Part shown: positions 17,597 to 26,496 of the stretch, piece by piece | How positions within the stretch are numbered: position 1 is the stretch's first letter | How the letters are laid out: each line of letters starts with the position of its first letter | NCBI RefSeq assembly: GCF_004116725.1 | Contig: NZ_PDKG01000001.1 | Span: 248,001-312,000, forward strand | Origin: Arcobacter sp. CECT 8986 | GTDB lineage: Bacteria; Campylobacterota; Campylobacteria; Campylobacterales; Arcobacteraceae | Direction: 5' to 3' | Length of the DNA stretch: 64,000 nucleotides | Position numbers and translations under genes: made by a program | The notes under the pieces: generated by a model | Seen by the model: only the letters and a program-made list of their open reading frames with translations | Database searches by the model: none | What the model was told of the DNA's origin: nothing

Positions 17597-18595
17597 ATGA
17601 AAAAAGTATTATTATTTACAGCATTAGCATTAAGTACAACATTTGCAACAGCAGCTGATATTAAAGGAAGTGGAGCTTCGTTTCCATATAGTGTTTATCA
17701 ATCATGGATAAAAGCATATCATAGTGCAACACAAACACAAGTTGATTATGTAAAAAAAGGTAGTTCAAGTGGTATTAAAGATATTAAAGCAAGAGCAGTA
17801 GATTTTGCTGGTTCTGATGCGCCTTTAAATCCTAATCAATTAGAAAAAGCTAAATTATATCAATTCCCAGCAGTAGTTGGTGCAGTTGTAATTAGTTATA
17901 ACCTTCCAAATGCAAAAGATTTAAAAGTAAGTAGAGAAGCACTTGCACAAATCGCATTAGGTAATGTAAAATATTGGGATAATGAACTTATCAAAAAAAC
18001 AAATCCAGGTGTAAATCTTCCTCATGAAAAGTTAACTTTTGTTCATAGAGCTGATGGTTCAGGAACTACATTTAACTTCACTTATTACTTAAGTAAAATC
18101 TCTAAAGACTGGAGAAAAAACTTTGGTGCTAAAAAATCTTTAAATTGGCCAGGAGACCATCATATTGGTGGTAAAACAAATACAGGTGTTGCTGCATTAG
18201 TTAAACAAACTCCTTATTCAATCGGATATATTGATTATGCAGATGCAAAAAATAATGACTTGCATATGGCTGTTGTAGAAAATAAAGAAGGTAAATATAT
18301 TAAACCAGAATTAAAAGCGTTCCAAGCAGCTGCTGCTAAAGCTGATTTAGACCCTAAAAAAGATTTCTTCTCAGTAATTGCAGACCCAGCAGGTGAAAAT
18401 GCTTATCCAATCGTTGCTGCTACTTTTATTCTTTTACCAAAAGAGAAAGCACAAACAAACAAAGAGGTTACTGCATTTTATAACTACTCTTTCAAAAACA
18501 GTGCTAAATTAGCTACTGAATTAGGTTTTGTTCCATTACCAGATAGCTTAACAGATAAAATTAGAAAATACTGGTCTGAAAAAGGTGTAATGTAA
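17597..18595 (+). CDS. pstS: Phosphate ABC transporter substrate-binding protein PstS
   Basis: Periplasmic receptor that hands phosphate to PstCA. The 332-residue protein has a typical signal peptide (KKVLLFTALALSTTFATAA, cleavage about residue 19-20). Phosphate-binding elements are visible: GSGASFPYSVY, KKGSSSGIKDI, FAGSDAPL and HRADGSGTTFNF. It starts the five-gene pstSCAB-phoU operon behind a Pho-box-like promoter; AAGGA precedes the ATG. A hairpin follows the gene, which probably lets pstS mRNA accumulate above the rest. Confidence 0.96.
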   Translation: MKKVLLFTALALSTTFATAADIKGSGASFPYSVYQSWIKAYHSATQTQVDYVKKGSSSGIKDIKARAVDFAGSDAPLNPNQLEKAKLYQFPAVVGAVVISYNLPNAKDLKVSREALAQIALGNVKYWDNELIKKTNPGVNLPHEKLTFVHRADGSGTTFNFTYYLSKISKDWRKNFGAKKSLNWPGDHHIGGKTNTGVAALVKQTPYSIGYIDYADAKNNDLHMAVVENKEGKYIKPELKAFQAAAAKADLDPKKDFFSVIADPAGENAYPIVAATFILLPKEKAQTNKEVTAFYNYSFKNSAKLATELGFVPLPDSLTDKIRKYWSEKGVM

Positions 18596-18609
18596 TCAGT
18601 ATAAAATAA

Positions 18610-18633
18610 AACGTAAGTCTTAGTACTTACGTT
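18610..18633 (+). promoter_or_regulatory. Intercistronic hairpin between pstS and pstC
   Basis: A perfect 9-bp stem AACGTAAGT / ACTTACGTT with a 6-nt loop lies 14 bases after the pstS stop. No U-run follows, so partial termination or 3'-end protection of pstS mRNA fits better than full termination. Confidence 0.55.
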
Positions 18634-18659
18634 AATCTCAATTTAATTGGTTAGGTGAT

Positions 18660-19574
18660 ATGGAAAAAATTTTTAAAAATATGTCTTTATTTAGTGCATC
18701 AATTGTACTTATAATATTAATCGGAATATTCGTTACTTTATTTATCTCTTCAAAACAAGCAATGGAGGAGTTTGGTCTAAGTTTTGTTGCAAATCCTGCA
18801 TGGCAAACTGAAGTTGCATTAAATCCAAAAGAAGCAAAAAATGTAGTTGTTGATGAGTATAGCCTTTTCCCAGATGAAGAGCCAACAAAAACAATTTATG
18901 GTGGATTAGTTCCTATTGTTGGTACTATTCTTTCAACATTAATTGCTTTAGCATTTGCACTTCCAATAGCAATGGGAATTGCAGTATTTTTAGCAGAAAT
19001 TGCACCCAAAAATATATCCCATGTGGTAGGAATAGCAATAGAATTACTTGCTGCAATTCCAAGTATTATATTTGGTATGTGGGGACTTTTTTATTTTGCT
19101 CCAATTATTCAAAAGATTGTGGGTGGATATCAAGTATCTTTGTTAACAGCAGGTCTTGTTCTTGGTATTATGATTTTACCATTTATGGCTGCAATTACTA
19201 GAGATAGTATGAAAACTACTCCTGATATTTTAAAAGAGTCAGCATATGCACTTGGTGCAACAAAATTTGAAGTAATAAAAGATGTAATTTTCCCTTACTC
19301 AAAAGTTGGTATTATAGGTTCAATTATTTTAGCACTTGGGCGTGCATTAGGTGAAACAATGGCAGTTGCTTTTTTAATTGGTTCAGTTTTCGAACTTCCA
19401 AAAGCAATTAATTCACCAACAATTTCAATTCCAGTAGCCCTTGCAAATAATTTTGGTGAAGCAACAGGACTTGGTGCTTCTTCTTTATTCTATTTAGCAT
19501 TTTTACTATTCTTAATTAGTTTTATAGTTATCTCAATTGCTAAATTTTATTTTCTTAAAAAGGTTAAAAAATGA
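18660..19574 (+). CDS. pstC: Phosphate ABC transporter permease PstC
   Basis: The 304-residue inner membrane permease has six or more helices. The first is MSLFSASIVLIILIGIFVTLF; a periplasmic loop follows before YGGLVPIVGTILSTLIALAFALP. The ABC coupling motif is ESAYALGATKFEVIKDVIFP, and GRALGETMAVAFLIG is a PstC/PstA signature. Its stop overlaps the pstA start by 4 bases, showing translational coupling. Confidence 0.95.
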   Translation: MEKIFKNMSLFSASIVLIILIGIFVTLFISSKQAMEEFGLSFVANPAWQTEVALNPKEAKNVVVDEYSLFPDEEPTKTIYGGLVPIVGTILSTLIALAFALPIAMGIAVFLAEIAPKNISHVVGIAIELLAAIPSIIFGMWGLFYFAPIIQKIVGGYQVSLLTAGLVLGIMILPFMAAITRDSMKTTPDILKESAYALGATKFEVIKDVIFPYSKVGIIGSIILALGRALGETMAVAFLIGSVFELPKAINSPTISIPVALANNFGEATGLGASSLFYLAFLLFLISFIVISIAKFYFLKKVKK

Positions 19575-20377
19575 GATTACTAATAAATAAACTAGTATTA
19601 CTTTTAGCAATCTTATCTGCTTGTGCAGGTTTGGCTTTTTTAGCTTGGATTTTAATCACACTATTTCTAAAAGGAATTACTTCTTTTCATTTAGGATTAT
19701 TTGTAGATGATTTAATTAGTAATGGACTTAGAAACTTAATAATTGGTCAATTTATTATGGCTGGTCTTGCTTCATTAATTGGTATTCCAATTGGAGTTTT
19801 AGCTGGTGTTTATTTACAAGAGTATGGATATAACAGTAAATTTACAAGATTTATAAGAGACCTAAACGATATTATGGTTAGTGCTCCATCTATTGTAATT
19901 GGGGCATTTGTTTATGCGATAATTGTTATTCCAACTGGAGGAGCAAGTGGTTTTGCAGGAAGTATTGCACTAACTATTATGATGATTCCAATTGTTATAA
20001 ATACAACAGATAATATGCTTTCATTAGTTCCAACAGAATTAAGAGAAGCTGGTATTGCAATTGGGGCAAGTAAATATAGAGTAATTATGGATATTATAAT
20101 TAAAGCTGCAAAAGTTGGGATTATGACAGGATTACTATTATCATTTGCAAGAATTATTGGAGAAACAGCTCCATTACTATTTACAAGTGGTACAAGTAAT
20201 TACTTTACTTTAGATTTAACTCAAACATTTCCATCTTTAACAGTTAGTATTTATGACTTAGCAAATGACCCTGTTCAAGCAAGTAGAGATTTAGCATGGG
20301 CAGCATCATTTATTTTAACAGTATTAGTTCTAATGATAAACTTAATTGGAAGATATATTACAAGACACAAAGGATAA
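19571..20377 (+). CDS. pstA: Phosphate ABC transporter permease PstA
   Basis: The 268-residue second permease of the Pst channel. It has a membrane helix at the start, [21 protein letters not shown], coupling motif [19 protein letters not shown], and [16 protein letters not shown]-like residues ([12 protein letters not shown]). It overlaps pstC by ATGA-type coupling and contains the ribosome-binding site of pstB in its last codons. Confidence 0.95.
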   Translation: MRLLINKLVLLLAILSACAGLAFLAWILITLFLKGITSFHLGLFVDDLISNGLRNLIIGQFIMAGLASLIGIPIGVLAGVYLQEYGYNSKFTRFIRDLNDIMVSAPSIVIGAFVYAIIVIPTGGASGFAGSIALTIMMIPIVINTTDNMLSLVPTELREAGIAIGASKYRVIMDIIIKAAKVGIMTGLLLSFARIIGETAPLLFTSGTSNYFTLDLTQTFPSLTVSIYDLANDPVQASRDLAWAASFILTVLVLMINLIGRYITRHKG

Positions 20378-20382
20378 AATTA

Positions 20383-21165
20383 ATGTCAATTATGAATATA
20401 GAAAATTTTAGCTTCAAATATGCAGGAGCTAGTGATGAATCTTTAAAAAATATAAATTTACCTATTAAAAAAAATAAAATTACTGCTTTAATTGGTCCTA
20501 GTGGTTGTGGAAAGTCTACACTACTTAGATCATTGAACAGAATTCATGATTTATACCCAAATAATGTTTATGATGGAAGATTGATGCTTTTAAATAAACA
20601 ATCAAACAAAATGGAAAATATCTTAGATATAAAAAAAGAGAATGATTTTATCAAATTAAGACAAAGAGTAGGAATGATTTTTCAAAAGCCAACTCCTTTT
20701 CCTATGAGTATTTTTGACAATGTTGCTTATGGTCTTAAAATTGCAGGAGTTAAAAACAAAACTGAACTTGAAGATAAAGTTGAAGCAGCACTAAAAGGAA
20801 GTGCACTTTGGGATGAAGTTTCGAATAGACTTGATAAAAGTGCAATGGGACTTAGTGGTGGTCAACAACAAAGATTATGTATCGCAAGAGCAGTTGCTGT
20901 AAAACCTGATTTATTATTGTTTGATGAGCCAACATCTGCACTTGACCCAATATCAACTGCTGCAATTGAAGAGCTTATTACAAGACTAAGAAATGAAGTA
21001 AGTATTGCAATCGTTACTCATAATATGCAACAAGCAAGTAGAATCAGTGATTATACTGCATTTATGTATCTTGGAAACTTGGTTGAATATAATCATACAG
21101 AAGATATTTTTATCAATCCAAAAGAGAAGAAAACAGAAGATTATATTACAGGGAGATTTGGTTAA
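20383..21165 (+). CDS. pstB: Phosphate ABC transporter ATP-binding protein PstB
   Basis: ATPase of the Pst importer, 260 residues. Walker [11 protein letters not shown]-loop [19 protein letters not shown], signature [14 protein letters not shown], Walker [12 protein letters not shown] and the H-loop THNMQQA are all intact. The frame stays open to 20296 inside pstA, but the start is ATG at 20383 because AAAGGA lies 8 bases before it at the end of pstA. The stop overlaps the phoU ATG by one base. Confidence 0.96.
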   Translation: MSIMNIENFSFKYAGASDESLKNINLPIKKNKITALIGPSGCGKSTLLRSLNRIHDLYPNNVYDGRLMLLNKQSNKMENILDIKKENDFIKLRQRVGMIFQKPTPFPMSIFDNVAYGLKIAGVKNKTELEDKVEAALKGSALWDEVSNRLDKSAMGLSGGQQQRLCIARAVAVKPDLLLFDEPTSALDPISTAAIEELITRLRNEVSIAIVTHNMQQASRISDYTAFMYLGNLVEYNHTEDIFINPKEKKTEDYITGRFG

Positions 21166-21830
21166 TGTTAAAAAAATACACGCAAGATTTAGAAAATGTT
21201 CATGATAAGGCATTAAATATTGTTCAAAATATTTTGCAATCAAATATTTATATTTTAGAAGCTTTAGAGACAAATAATCTAAAACTATTAGAAGAAGCAA
21301 AAAATTGTTTAAAATCTATTTCTAGTGAAAGCACAGAAATAGATAATAGTATTGTTAAACTTTTAGCATTAGAAACACCAGAAGCAAGTGATTTAAGAAG
21401 AGTAGTATCTTTTTTTAAAATAACAAATGAGATACAAAGAACGGCATCTAATACAAAAGGTATTATCAAAAACTTTGAACTTTGTTATAACACATTAGAT
21501 GAAAAATATATATCTAAATATACTATTCCTTTACAAAAAACTACAATTATCTGTCTTGAAGGAATATTAAAAATGGCAGAAAGTAGTAATGATACAGTAA
21601 AAGAGAATTTTAATTTAGTTTTCGAAGCTCAAAAAAGAACAGATGAACTATATAATCTTTTTCAAGATAACATAATGAAAGAGAATAAAGAGATAGAACA
21701 ATTCAATCAATACACAAAAGTTCTAAATACTTTTAGAAAATATGACAAAATAGCAAATAGATCACTAGATATTGCATACTTAATAGTATATGCAAAACTT
21801 GGTGGTGTACTAGGAGAAGTGGAGATATAA
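21165..21830 (+). CDS. phoU: Phosphate signalling protein PhoU
   Basis: The 221-residue all-helical protein has two PhoU repeats. The ExxD-like metal-binding segments are recognisable as ALETPEASDLRRVVSFFKITNEIQRTASN and, in the second half, LNTFRKYDKIANRSLDIAYLIVYA. PhoU links Pst activity to the phosphate-sensing kinase. No PhoR/PhoB pair lies next to it, so the matching two-component genes must be elsewhere. It is the last gene of the operon, coupled to pstB by TAATG. Confidence 0.93.
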   Translation: MLKKYTQDLENVHDKALNIVQNILQSNIYILEALETNNLKLLEEAKNCLKSISSESTEIDNSIVKLLALETPEASDLRRVVSFFKITNEIQRTASNTKGIIKNFELCYNTLDEKYISKYTIPLQKTTIICLEGILKMAESSNDTVKENFNLVFEAQKRTDELYNLFQDNIMKENKEIEQFNQYTKVLNTFRKYDKIANRSLDIAYLIVYAKLGGVLGEVEI

Positions 21831-21845
21831 TCTCTACTTTTTTTC
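21818..21845 (+). terminator. phoU terminator
   Basis: AGTGGAGAT pairs with ATCTCTACT (one G-U pair) around ATA, followed by a run of T. The stop codon is inside the stem-loop. Confidence 0.75.
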
Positions 21846-21883
21846 TACAAAATTAAAATATCATTTTCAATACTTACCTAAAG

Positions 21884-21920
21884 TAAAGTAATATTACTTT
21901 AAGTTATTAAGGTGTAGAAT
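21884..21920 (+). promoter_or_regulatory. 18-bp palindromic operator and -10 box of the Old Yellow Enzyme gene
   Basis: TAAAGTAATATTACTTTA (21884-21901) is a perfect palindrome. TAGAAT at 21915-21920 is the likely -10 box, 13 bases after it, and the ATG is at 21942. The palindrome covers the -35 region, as expected of a repressor site. Confidence 0.55.
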
Positions 21921-21941
21921 CTTTTTATCAAAGGAGAAGAT

Positions 21942-22967
21942 ATGAATGATATTTTAAAACAAAGAAATATAGGTAATACAAAACTAAAAAACTCACTAAT
22001 TATGGCTCCATGTTGCATGTATAGTGCAAAAGAGGATGCTAAACTAACTCATTTTCACTTTTCTCATTATGAAGCAAGAGCAATTGGAGGTGTTGGCTTA
22101 ATTATTGTAGAAGCAACTGCAATTGAACCAAAAGGTAGAATCTCAGATAAAGACTTGGGTCTTTATACTAAAGAGCAAGCACAACTTCACAAACAATTAG
22201 TTCAAAACTGTCAAAGTTATGGAACAAAAATGGGTATTCAACTAGCACATGCAGGAAGAAAAAGTCAAGCAAATGATACTACGCCAGTTGCTCCAAGTAG
22301 CATAAAGTTTAGTGATGAATATAAACAACCAAATGAATTAACGCTTGATGAGATAGAACAAATAAAAGAATCTTTTGTTAACTCTGCACTACTTGCTAAA
22401 GAAGCAGGTTATGATGTATTGGAACTTCACGGGGCGCACGGATATTTACTTTGTGAGTTCAATTCACCACTTACAAATAAAAGAGATGATATCTATGGTG
22501 GCTCACTTGAAAATAGATGCAGATTAACAATAGAAATAGCAAAAGAGATAAAAGAAGCAACAAATCTTCCTTTAAGTGTAAGAATAAGTGCAACTGAATG
22601 GAGTGATGGTGGATGGGATATAAAAGATAGTATTTACTTATCTAAAGAGCTTGAAAAAGTAGGTGCAGATGTAATTCATGTATCAGCAGGTGGAAATCAA
22701 GCAAATGCAAAACATATGCCAAAACTAGAACCTTTATATCAAGCAGACTATGCAAAACAAATAAAAGAAAATATAAATATTCCAGTAATTGCAGTTGGTT
22801 TAATAAATACTTATGAGCAATGCCAAGAAGTTTATGATAGAAATTGTGCAGATTTTGTAGCAATGGGAAGAGAACTTCTTAGAAATCCAAATACAATACA
22901 ATATTTTTTACAAAAAGAAAATCAAAAAAACAGTTATCAACACCAATATGCAAGAGCATTTTACTAA
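21942..22967 (+). CDS. NADH:flavin oxidoreductase, Old Yellow Enzyme family (YqjM/NamA type)
   Basis: The 341-residue FMN TIM barrel reduces activated C=C bonds (enals, enones, quinones, nitro compounds). Visible signatures are MAPCCMYSAKEDAKLT near the N-terminus with the FMN-site Cys of the YqjM class, GLIIVEATAI, IQLAHAGRKS, ELHGAHGYLLCEFNSP (the paired substrate-binding His are in this region), and NKRDDIYGGSLENRCRL. Length and the Cys favour the thermophilic-like YqjM/NamA class. It stands alone with a palindromic operator upstream, suggesting induction by electrophiles. Confidence 0.93.
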   Translation: MNDILKQRNIGNTKLKNSLIMAPCCMYSAKEDAKLTHFHFSHYEARAIGGVGLIIVEATAIEPKGRISDKDLGLYTKEQAQLHKQLVQNCQSYGTKMGIQLAHAGRKSQANDTTPVAPSSIKFSDEYKQPNELTLDEIEQIKESFVNSALLAKEAGYDVLELHGAHGYLLCEFNSPLTNKRDDIYGGSLENRCRLTIEIAKEIKEATNLPLSVRISATEWSDGGWDIKDSIYLSKELEKVGADVIHVSAGGNQANAKHMPKLEPLYQADYAKQIKENINIPVIAVGLINTYEQCQEVYDRNCADFVAMGRELLRNPNTIQYFLQKENQKNSYQHQYARAFY

Positions 22968-22968
22968 T

Positions 22969-22995
22969 AAAAAAAGAGATTTAATCTCTTTTTTT
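22969..22995. terminator. Bidirectional terminator
   Basis: A perfect 11-bp stem AAAAAAAGAGA / TCTCTTTTTTT around TTTAA lies between the convergent Old Yellow Enzyme and permease genes. Confidence 0.75.
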
Positions 22996-24294
22996 ATATG
23001 GTCTATTAAACATCTGTTTTCTAATAAATCTTCCATATATAACTTCAAATAAAACTGATATTAAAATAAATATAAAAAATATAATCACCGCTTTTGTATC
23101 TGTTTTATATGTATGAATAAGCAAAGTTAAAAGTGCTACAAAACTTATAAAACAAGATAAAATTAGTATAAATCTATTTGCTTTTATTGTTTTATATAGT
23201 TTTAACGCTGCTACATTTACAATAAAAAATATCAATAAAAAGCTTGCACTTCCAATAATAGCAATTTGTGCTAAATCTATACTATTAGCTAAAATCAAAC
23301 TAAAAAAAGCAGTTATACTTACACTTAAAGTTGGAATATTATTTCTTTGTCTATTAAAAACATTTGGTAACTCGCCATCAATAGCCAAGATATAACCTAA
23401 TCTTCCATTTCCATATATTGTTGCATTGATTGCTGAAAATGTTGCTAATAGTGCAGTTATTGAAACTATTGTAAAACCAATTTCACCTAATGCAGGCTTA
23501 GCAGCAATTGCCAAAGCATAATCTTTTGCTTCAAGAAGTTTATCTTCACTTACTGTTCCTATTGAAGTAATAGCTATTAGTAAATATAAAATAATCACTA
23601 AAACAACTGAAATATAAAAAGCTTTTGGAAGATTTGAGTTGGGATTTTTTATATCTTCTGCTGAATTTGCAATAAGTTCAAAACCTTCATAAGCAACAAA
23701 AATAATCATACCAGCCACAAGTATAGAGATACTTCCTTCCCAATGTTTAGGAGATAATCTCTCAAAATCTAAGTATGAATAACTTACAACTATTATTAAT
23801 ATTAATAAAACTACTTTAGTAATTACTATAAATGTCTCTGATTTACTTACAAAAGATGCACTAACAAGATTTATAACCAAAGGCAATAAAATAGCTAGAC
23901 ATATAAAAAAATGATTAAAAAACTTAGTTGAATTATCTAAAAACAAAACTTGAGAATAAGAAGAAAATGCCACAGCATATAAAGATATAGTGACTAAATA
24001 ACTAAGCCAAAGCATAAAATTTACACTTCCAGACAGATAGTTATGCCCAAAAGCCTCATCAATAAAACTTACTGTTCCACCTTTACTTTGAAACTTTACA
24101 GATAGTTTTGCATATGAATAAGAAGTTAAAATTGCTACAATTCCAGCAAATAAAAAAGCAATTACTGTTGCCCCGTGAGCTAAAGAAACGGCTTCACCCA
24201 ATACTGCAAAGATTCCTCCACCAACCATTCCCCCAACACCAATAGAAATAGCACCAAATAAGCCAATAGTTCTATTATTGTTCTTTATATCCAA
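22981..24294 (-). CDS. APC family amino acid permease
   Basis: The 437-residue membrane protein has about 12 helices. The first carries the APC substrate-binding glycine motif in GLFGAISIGVGGMVGGGIFAVLGEA. FVAYEGFELIANSAEDIKNP, typical of the helix-6/loop region of amino acid permeases, follows. It probably imports or exchanges an amino acid by proton symport; the substrate cannot be read. It is read toward the Old Yellow Enzyme gene, downstream of araC-like and separate from it by 77 bp. Confidence 0.88.
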   Translation of the reverse strand: MDIKNNNRTIGLFGAISIGVGGMVGGGIFAVLGEAVSLAHGATVIAFLFAGIVAILTSYSYAKLSVKFQSKGGTVSFIDEAFGHNYLSGSVNFMLWLSYLVTISLYAVAFSSYSQVLFLDNSTKFFNHFFICLAILLPLVINLVSASFVSKSETFIVITKVVLLILIIVVSYSYLDFERLSPKHWEGSISILVAGMIIFVAYEGFELIANSAEDIKNPNSNLPKAFYISVVLVIILYLLIAITSIGTVSEDKLLEAKDYALAIAAKPALGEIGFTIVSITALLATFSAINATIYGNGRLGYILAIDGELPNVFNRQRNNIPTLSVSITAFFSLILANSIDLAQIAIIGSASFLLIFFIVNVAALKLYKTIKANRFILILSCFISFVALLTLLIHTYKTDTKAVIIFFIFILISVLFEVIYGRFIRKQMFNRPYKKRD

Positions 24295-24371
24295 ATATAA
24301 TTCCTTTTACAAATATATTACTAATATAGCTAAAAAAGGTGTTAAAGTACATAAGATAAAAGATTATTATA

Positions 24372-25151
24372 TTAACTCAATGATAAAAGATACTGATAAG
24401 CAGTAATTCCATAAACTCTTTTAAAATGCCTATTTAAATGAGAAATATCAGTAAAACTATATTCAACAATAGTTGCATATATATCTTTAGTCAATTCTAA
24501 ATATTTTTTTGCATGTATTAATTTACAATTTAAAAAAAATTGATACGGTGTTACACCTGTATTTGCTTTGAACATTCTAATAAATTGAAATTTTGTTAAG
24601 TTTAAAGAAGTAGAGATATTTTCAACATTTAAAATATCATCAAGTTCATAATAAATCATCTCTTTTGCTTTTTTTATCAGCAAACTCTCTTTTTTATAAT
24701 CAATTGTAAAATCTTTTGAAGTAAAGTTATCTACTAAATTAAGTAATAACTCATTGCATAAAGCTTCATCTTTTTCATATAAAATAGTTGAAGATAGATT
24801 TATTATGTCTTGTTTTAGTTTATCATTATAAACAATTGAAGAGGAGAATTTAACTATTTGTTTTTTTCCGATTGCTTCTAAAAATAGTTCAGGTTTAATA
24901 TATAACATCACATAATCTAAAGTCTCATCTTTACTACCTGCTTGTCCATCATGTAGTTCTTCTGGATTAAATAACATAATTCCATTTTTATATGATTTTA
25001 GATTGCTTCCTTCTAAATTATACTTTTGAATTCCATTTAAAGTTACGCCTAAAGCATACTCTTCATGGGCATGTTTTTTGTATGAAAACTTATCAATTTT
25101 AGCACATAAAGAAGTGATTCCTATTCTATTTTTATAAACAAACTTTTCCAA
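24372..25151 (-). CDS. AraC family transcriptional regulator
   Basis: The 259-residue protein has an N-terminal cupin-like ligand domain (HAHEEYALGVTLNG, FNPEELHDGQ) of the AraC-binding type. A C-terminal pair of helix-turn-helices follows: LNVENISTSLNLTKFQFIRMF and IVEYSFTDISHLNRHFKRVYG, then TAYQYL. The ligand is unknown. A broken cupin gene sits 19 bp upstream on the same strand, and the APC permease lies downstream, a possible target. Confidence 0.9.
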   Translation of the reverse strand: MEKFVYKNRIGITSLCAKIDKFSYKKHAHEEYALGVTLNGIQKYNLEGSNLKSYKNGIMLFNPEELHDGQAGSKDETLDYVMLYIKPELFLEAIGKKQIVKFSSSIVYNDKLKQDIINLSSTILYEKDEALCNELLLNLVDNFTSKDFTIDYKKESLLIKKAKEMIYYELDDILNVENISTSLNLTKFQFIRMFKANTGVTPYQFFLNCKLIHAKKYLELTKDIYATIVEYSFTDISHLNRHFKRVYGITAYQYLLSLS

Positions 25152-25170
25152 ATATTTTCTCTTTTATTTT

Positions 25171-25404
25171 CTAAATCCATTCATCTTGTGTTTTTGTATA
25201 TTCATTTGTAACATCACCAGTATTAACAACACCTTTTGGCTCAACTAACATTATTTTACACTCATTTTTAGCAACTGGCTTATGCTCTACTCCTTTTGGA
25301 ATAACAAACATTTCTGAAGAGTTTAAAGTAACTATACTATTTCTAAAGTGAATCTCTAAAACTCCATCAATTACGATAAAAACCTCATCTAAAAAAATCT
25401 GCAT
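25171..25404 (-). pseudogene. 5'-truncated cupin-domain gene remnant
   Basis: The 77-residue frame reads [10 protein letters not shown]...LEIHF, then [14 protein letters not shown] and [10 protein letters not shown]. This is the second part of a small single-domain cupin that is normally about 110-115 residues. The first strands and the usual HxH...E metal segment are missing. An in-frame TAA lies three codons before the ATG, no ribosome-binding site is visible, and the pentapeptide gene ends only 20 bp upstream. A deletion that removed the gene's start explains this best. A short functional protein cannot be excluded. Confidence 0.65.
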
Positions 25405-25424
25405 AGTACATTATTGCAAGAGTA

Positions 25425-25991
25425 TTATTTTATGATAATAGGAAGTAACTTTAAAAAACTCAAAGCTTCAGGTAAAGAGAACTTTGCTTTTTCAATATCA
25501 TTTATTTGAGGATTTATTAGATAATTTTTTGATGTTTCAAAGCTTGCTTTTTTTAAATTGTTATTAAAAAAATCAGAAAACTCTAAATCACAATTATCAA
25601 AAACTGCTTCTTGTAAATTACACTCTTCAAATCCACTATCTTTAATAACTGAATTTATAAATTTCATCTTTCGTAAATCTAGTAAGTGAAATGAGTTTTG
25701 AGAGATATTACAAGCATCAAACTTCACATTAAAAGGCTCATCACAATTACTCCATGAAATACCTATTAACTTACATTTTTCAAAACTTACATCATTAAAA
25801 ACACAAGATTTTAATTTTGATAATGACAAATCACAACTTATAAACTTACAATCTGTAAATTTACAATTTTTAATTTGTGCATTTGAGAAATCACACTTAA
25901 CAAATGTACAATCGTCAAAATAAATAGAGTCAATTTTTTGCTCTTTTATCTCTTTAAACTCTTCTTCCCAATAATCATCAGTTTTAAACAT
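25425..25991 (-). CDS. Pentapeptide repeat protein
   Basis: The 188-residue protein is built of A(D/N)LxF-like five-residue repeats, here rich in F and C: FDDCTFVKCDF, IKNCKFTDCKFISCDL, LKSCVFNDVSFEKCKL and, after a short break, LQEAVFDNCDLEFSDFFNNNLKKASF. It should form a right-handed quadrilateral beta-helix. Length and the break resemble the Qnr/McbG group that binds DNA gyrase, but many proteins of this shape have other or unknown roles, so gyrase protection is only a possibility. Confidence 0.88.
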   Translation of the reverse strand: MFKTDDYWEEEFKEIKEQKIDSIYFDDCTFVKCDFSNAQIKNCKFTDCKFISCDLSLSKLKSCVFNDVSFEKCKLIGISWSNCDEPFNVKFDACNISQNSFHLLDLRKMKFINSVIKDSGFEECNLQEAVFDNCDLEFSDFFNNNLKKASFETSKNYLINPQINDIEKAKFSLPEALSFLKLLPIIIK

Positions 25992-26081
25992 ATTTTTCTT
26001 TTTTAGCCCATTTTATCATCTTTTTTATTAAGATACTTTGGAAATTAAGTATATTTTAAGATTTAATTGCGAAAATTATTG

Positions 26082-26233
26082 TAAAATAGCATCACACAAA
26101 GATGGTTTGAGTTACATCTTTAGTATGCTTTATATTGATAACTTTGTTATGCAGTACAAGAACCTAAAAGAAGAATCTCTCATTATTTATATAAGAAAGA
26201 CCATAATTTGATACAAAGACAAAAGGAATTACA
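26082..26233 (+). promoter_or_regulatory. -10 box and long 5' leader of the cold-shock gene
   Basis: TAAAAT at 26082-26087 is a plausible -10 box. Transcription from there gives a leader of roughly 140 nt before the ATG. A long leader is typical of temperature-regulated csp mRNAs. AAAAGGAA precedes the start codon. Confidence 0.4.
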
Positions 26234-26455
26234 ATGGCAACATTAGTAAATGGAACAGTAAAATGGTTCAATAGCGAAAAAGGTTTCGGATTTATTGAAC
26301 AAGAAAATGGTGGAAAAGATGTATTCGTACATTTCAGACAAGTAAACAACAGTAATAATTATGGTAGAGTTACTTTAGAAGATGGTCAAAAAGTTACTTT
26401 TGAAATCACTGAAAGTGATAGAGGTCTTCAAGCAGAAAACGTAACTGCTGTATAA
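26234..26455 (+). CDS. Cold-shock protein (CspA family)
   Basis: The 73-residue single cold-shock domain has RNP1 KGFGFI (16-21) and RNP2 DVFVHF (29-34), with the conserved [11 protein letters not shown] start and a C-terminal GLQAENV. It binds single-stranded RNA/DNA and melts mRNA structure. It is monocistronic, with a long leader and its own terminator. Confidence 0.97.
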   Translation: MATLVNGTVKWFNSEKGFGFIEQENGGKDVFVHFRQVNNSNNYGRVTLEDGQKVTFEITESDRGLQAENVTAV

Positions 26456-26464
26456 TTTTAAGTT

Positions 26465-26488
26465 TTAAGTAGCGATTTAGCTACTTAA
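26465..26488 (+). terminator. Terminator after the cold-shock gene
   Basis: A perfect 9-bp stem TTAAGTAGC / GCTACTTAA with a 6-nt loop begins 9 bases after the stop codon. The convergent HAD gene ends just beyond it. Confidence 0.65.
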
Positions 26489-26496
26489 TACTCTTC

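Noticed and set aside
20296-20382. A longer N-terminus for PstB
   Set aside because: It lies inside pstA in another frame. The ATG at 20383 has its own ribosome-binding site and gives the usual length.
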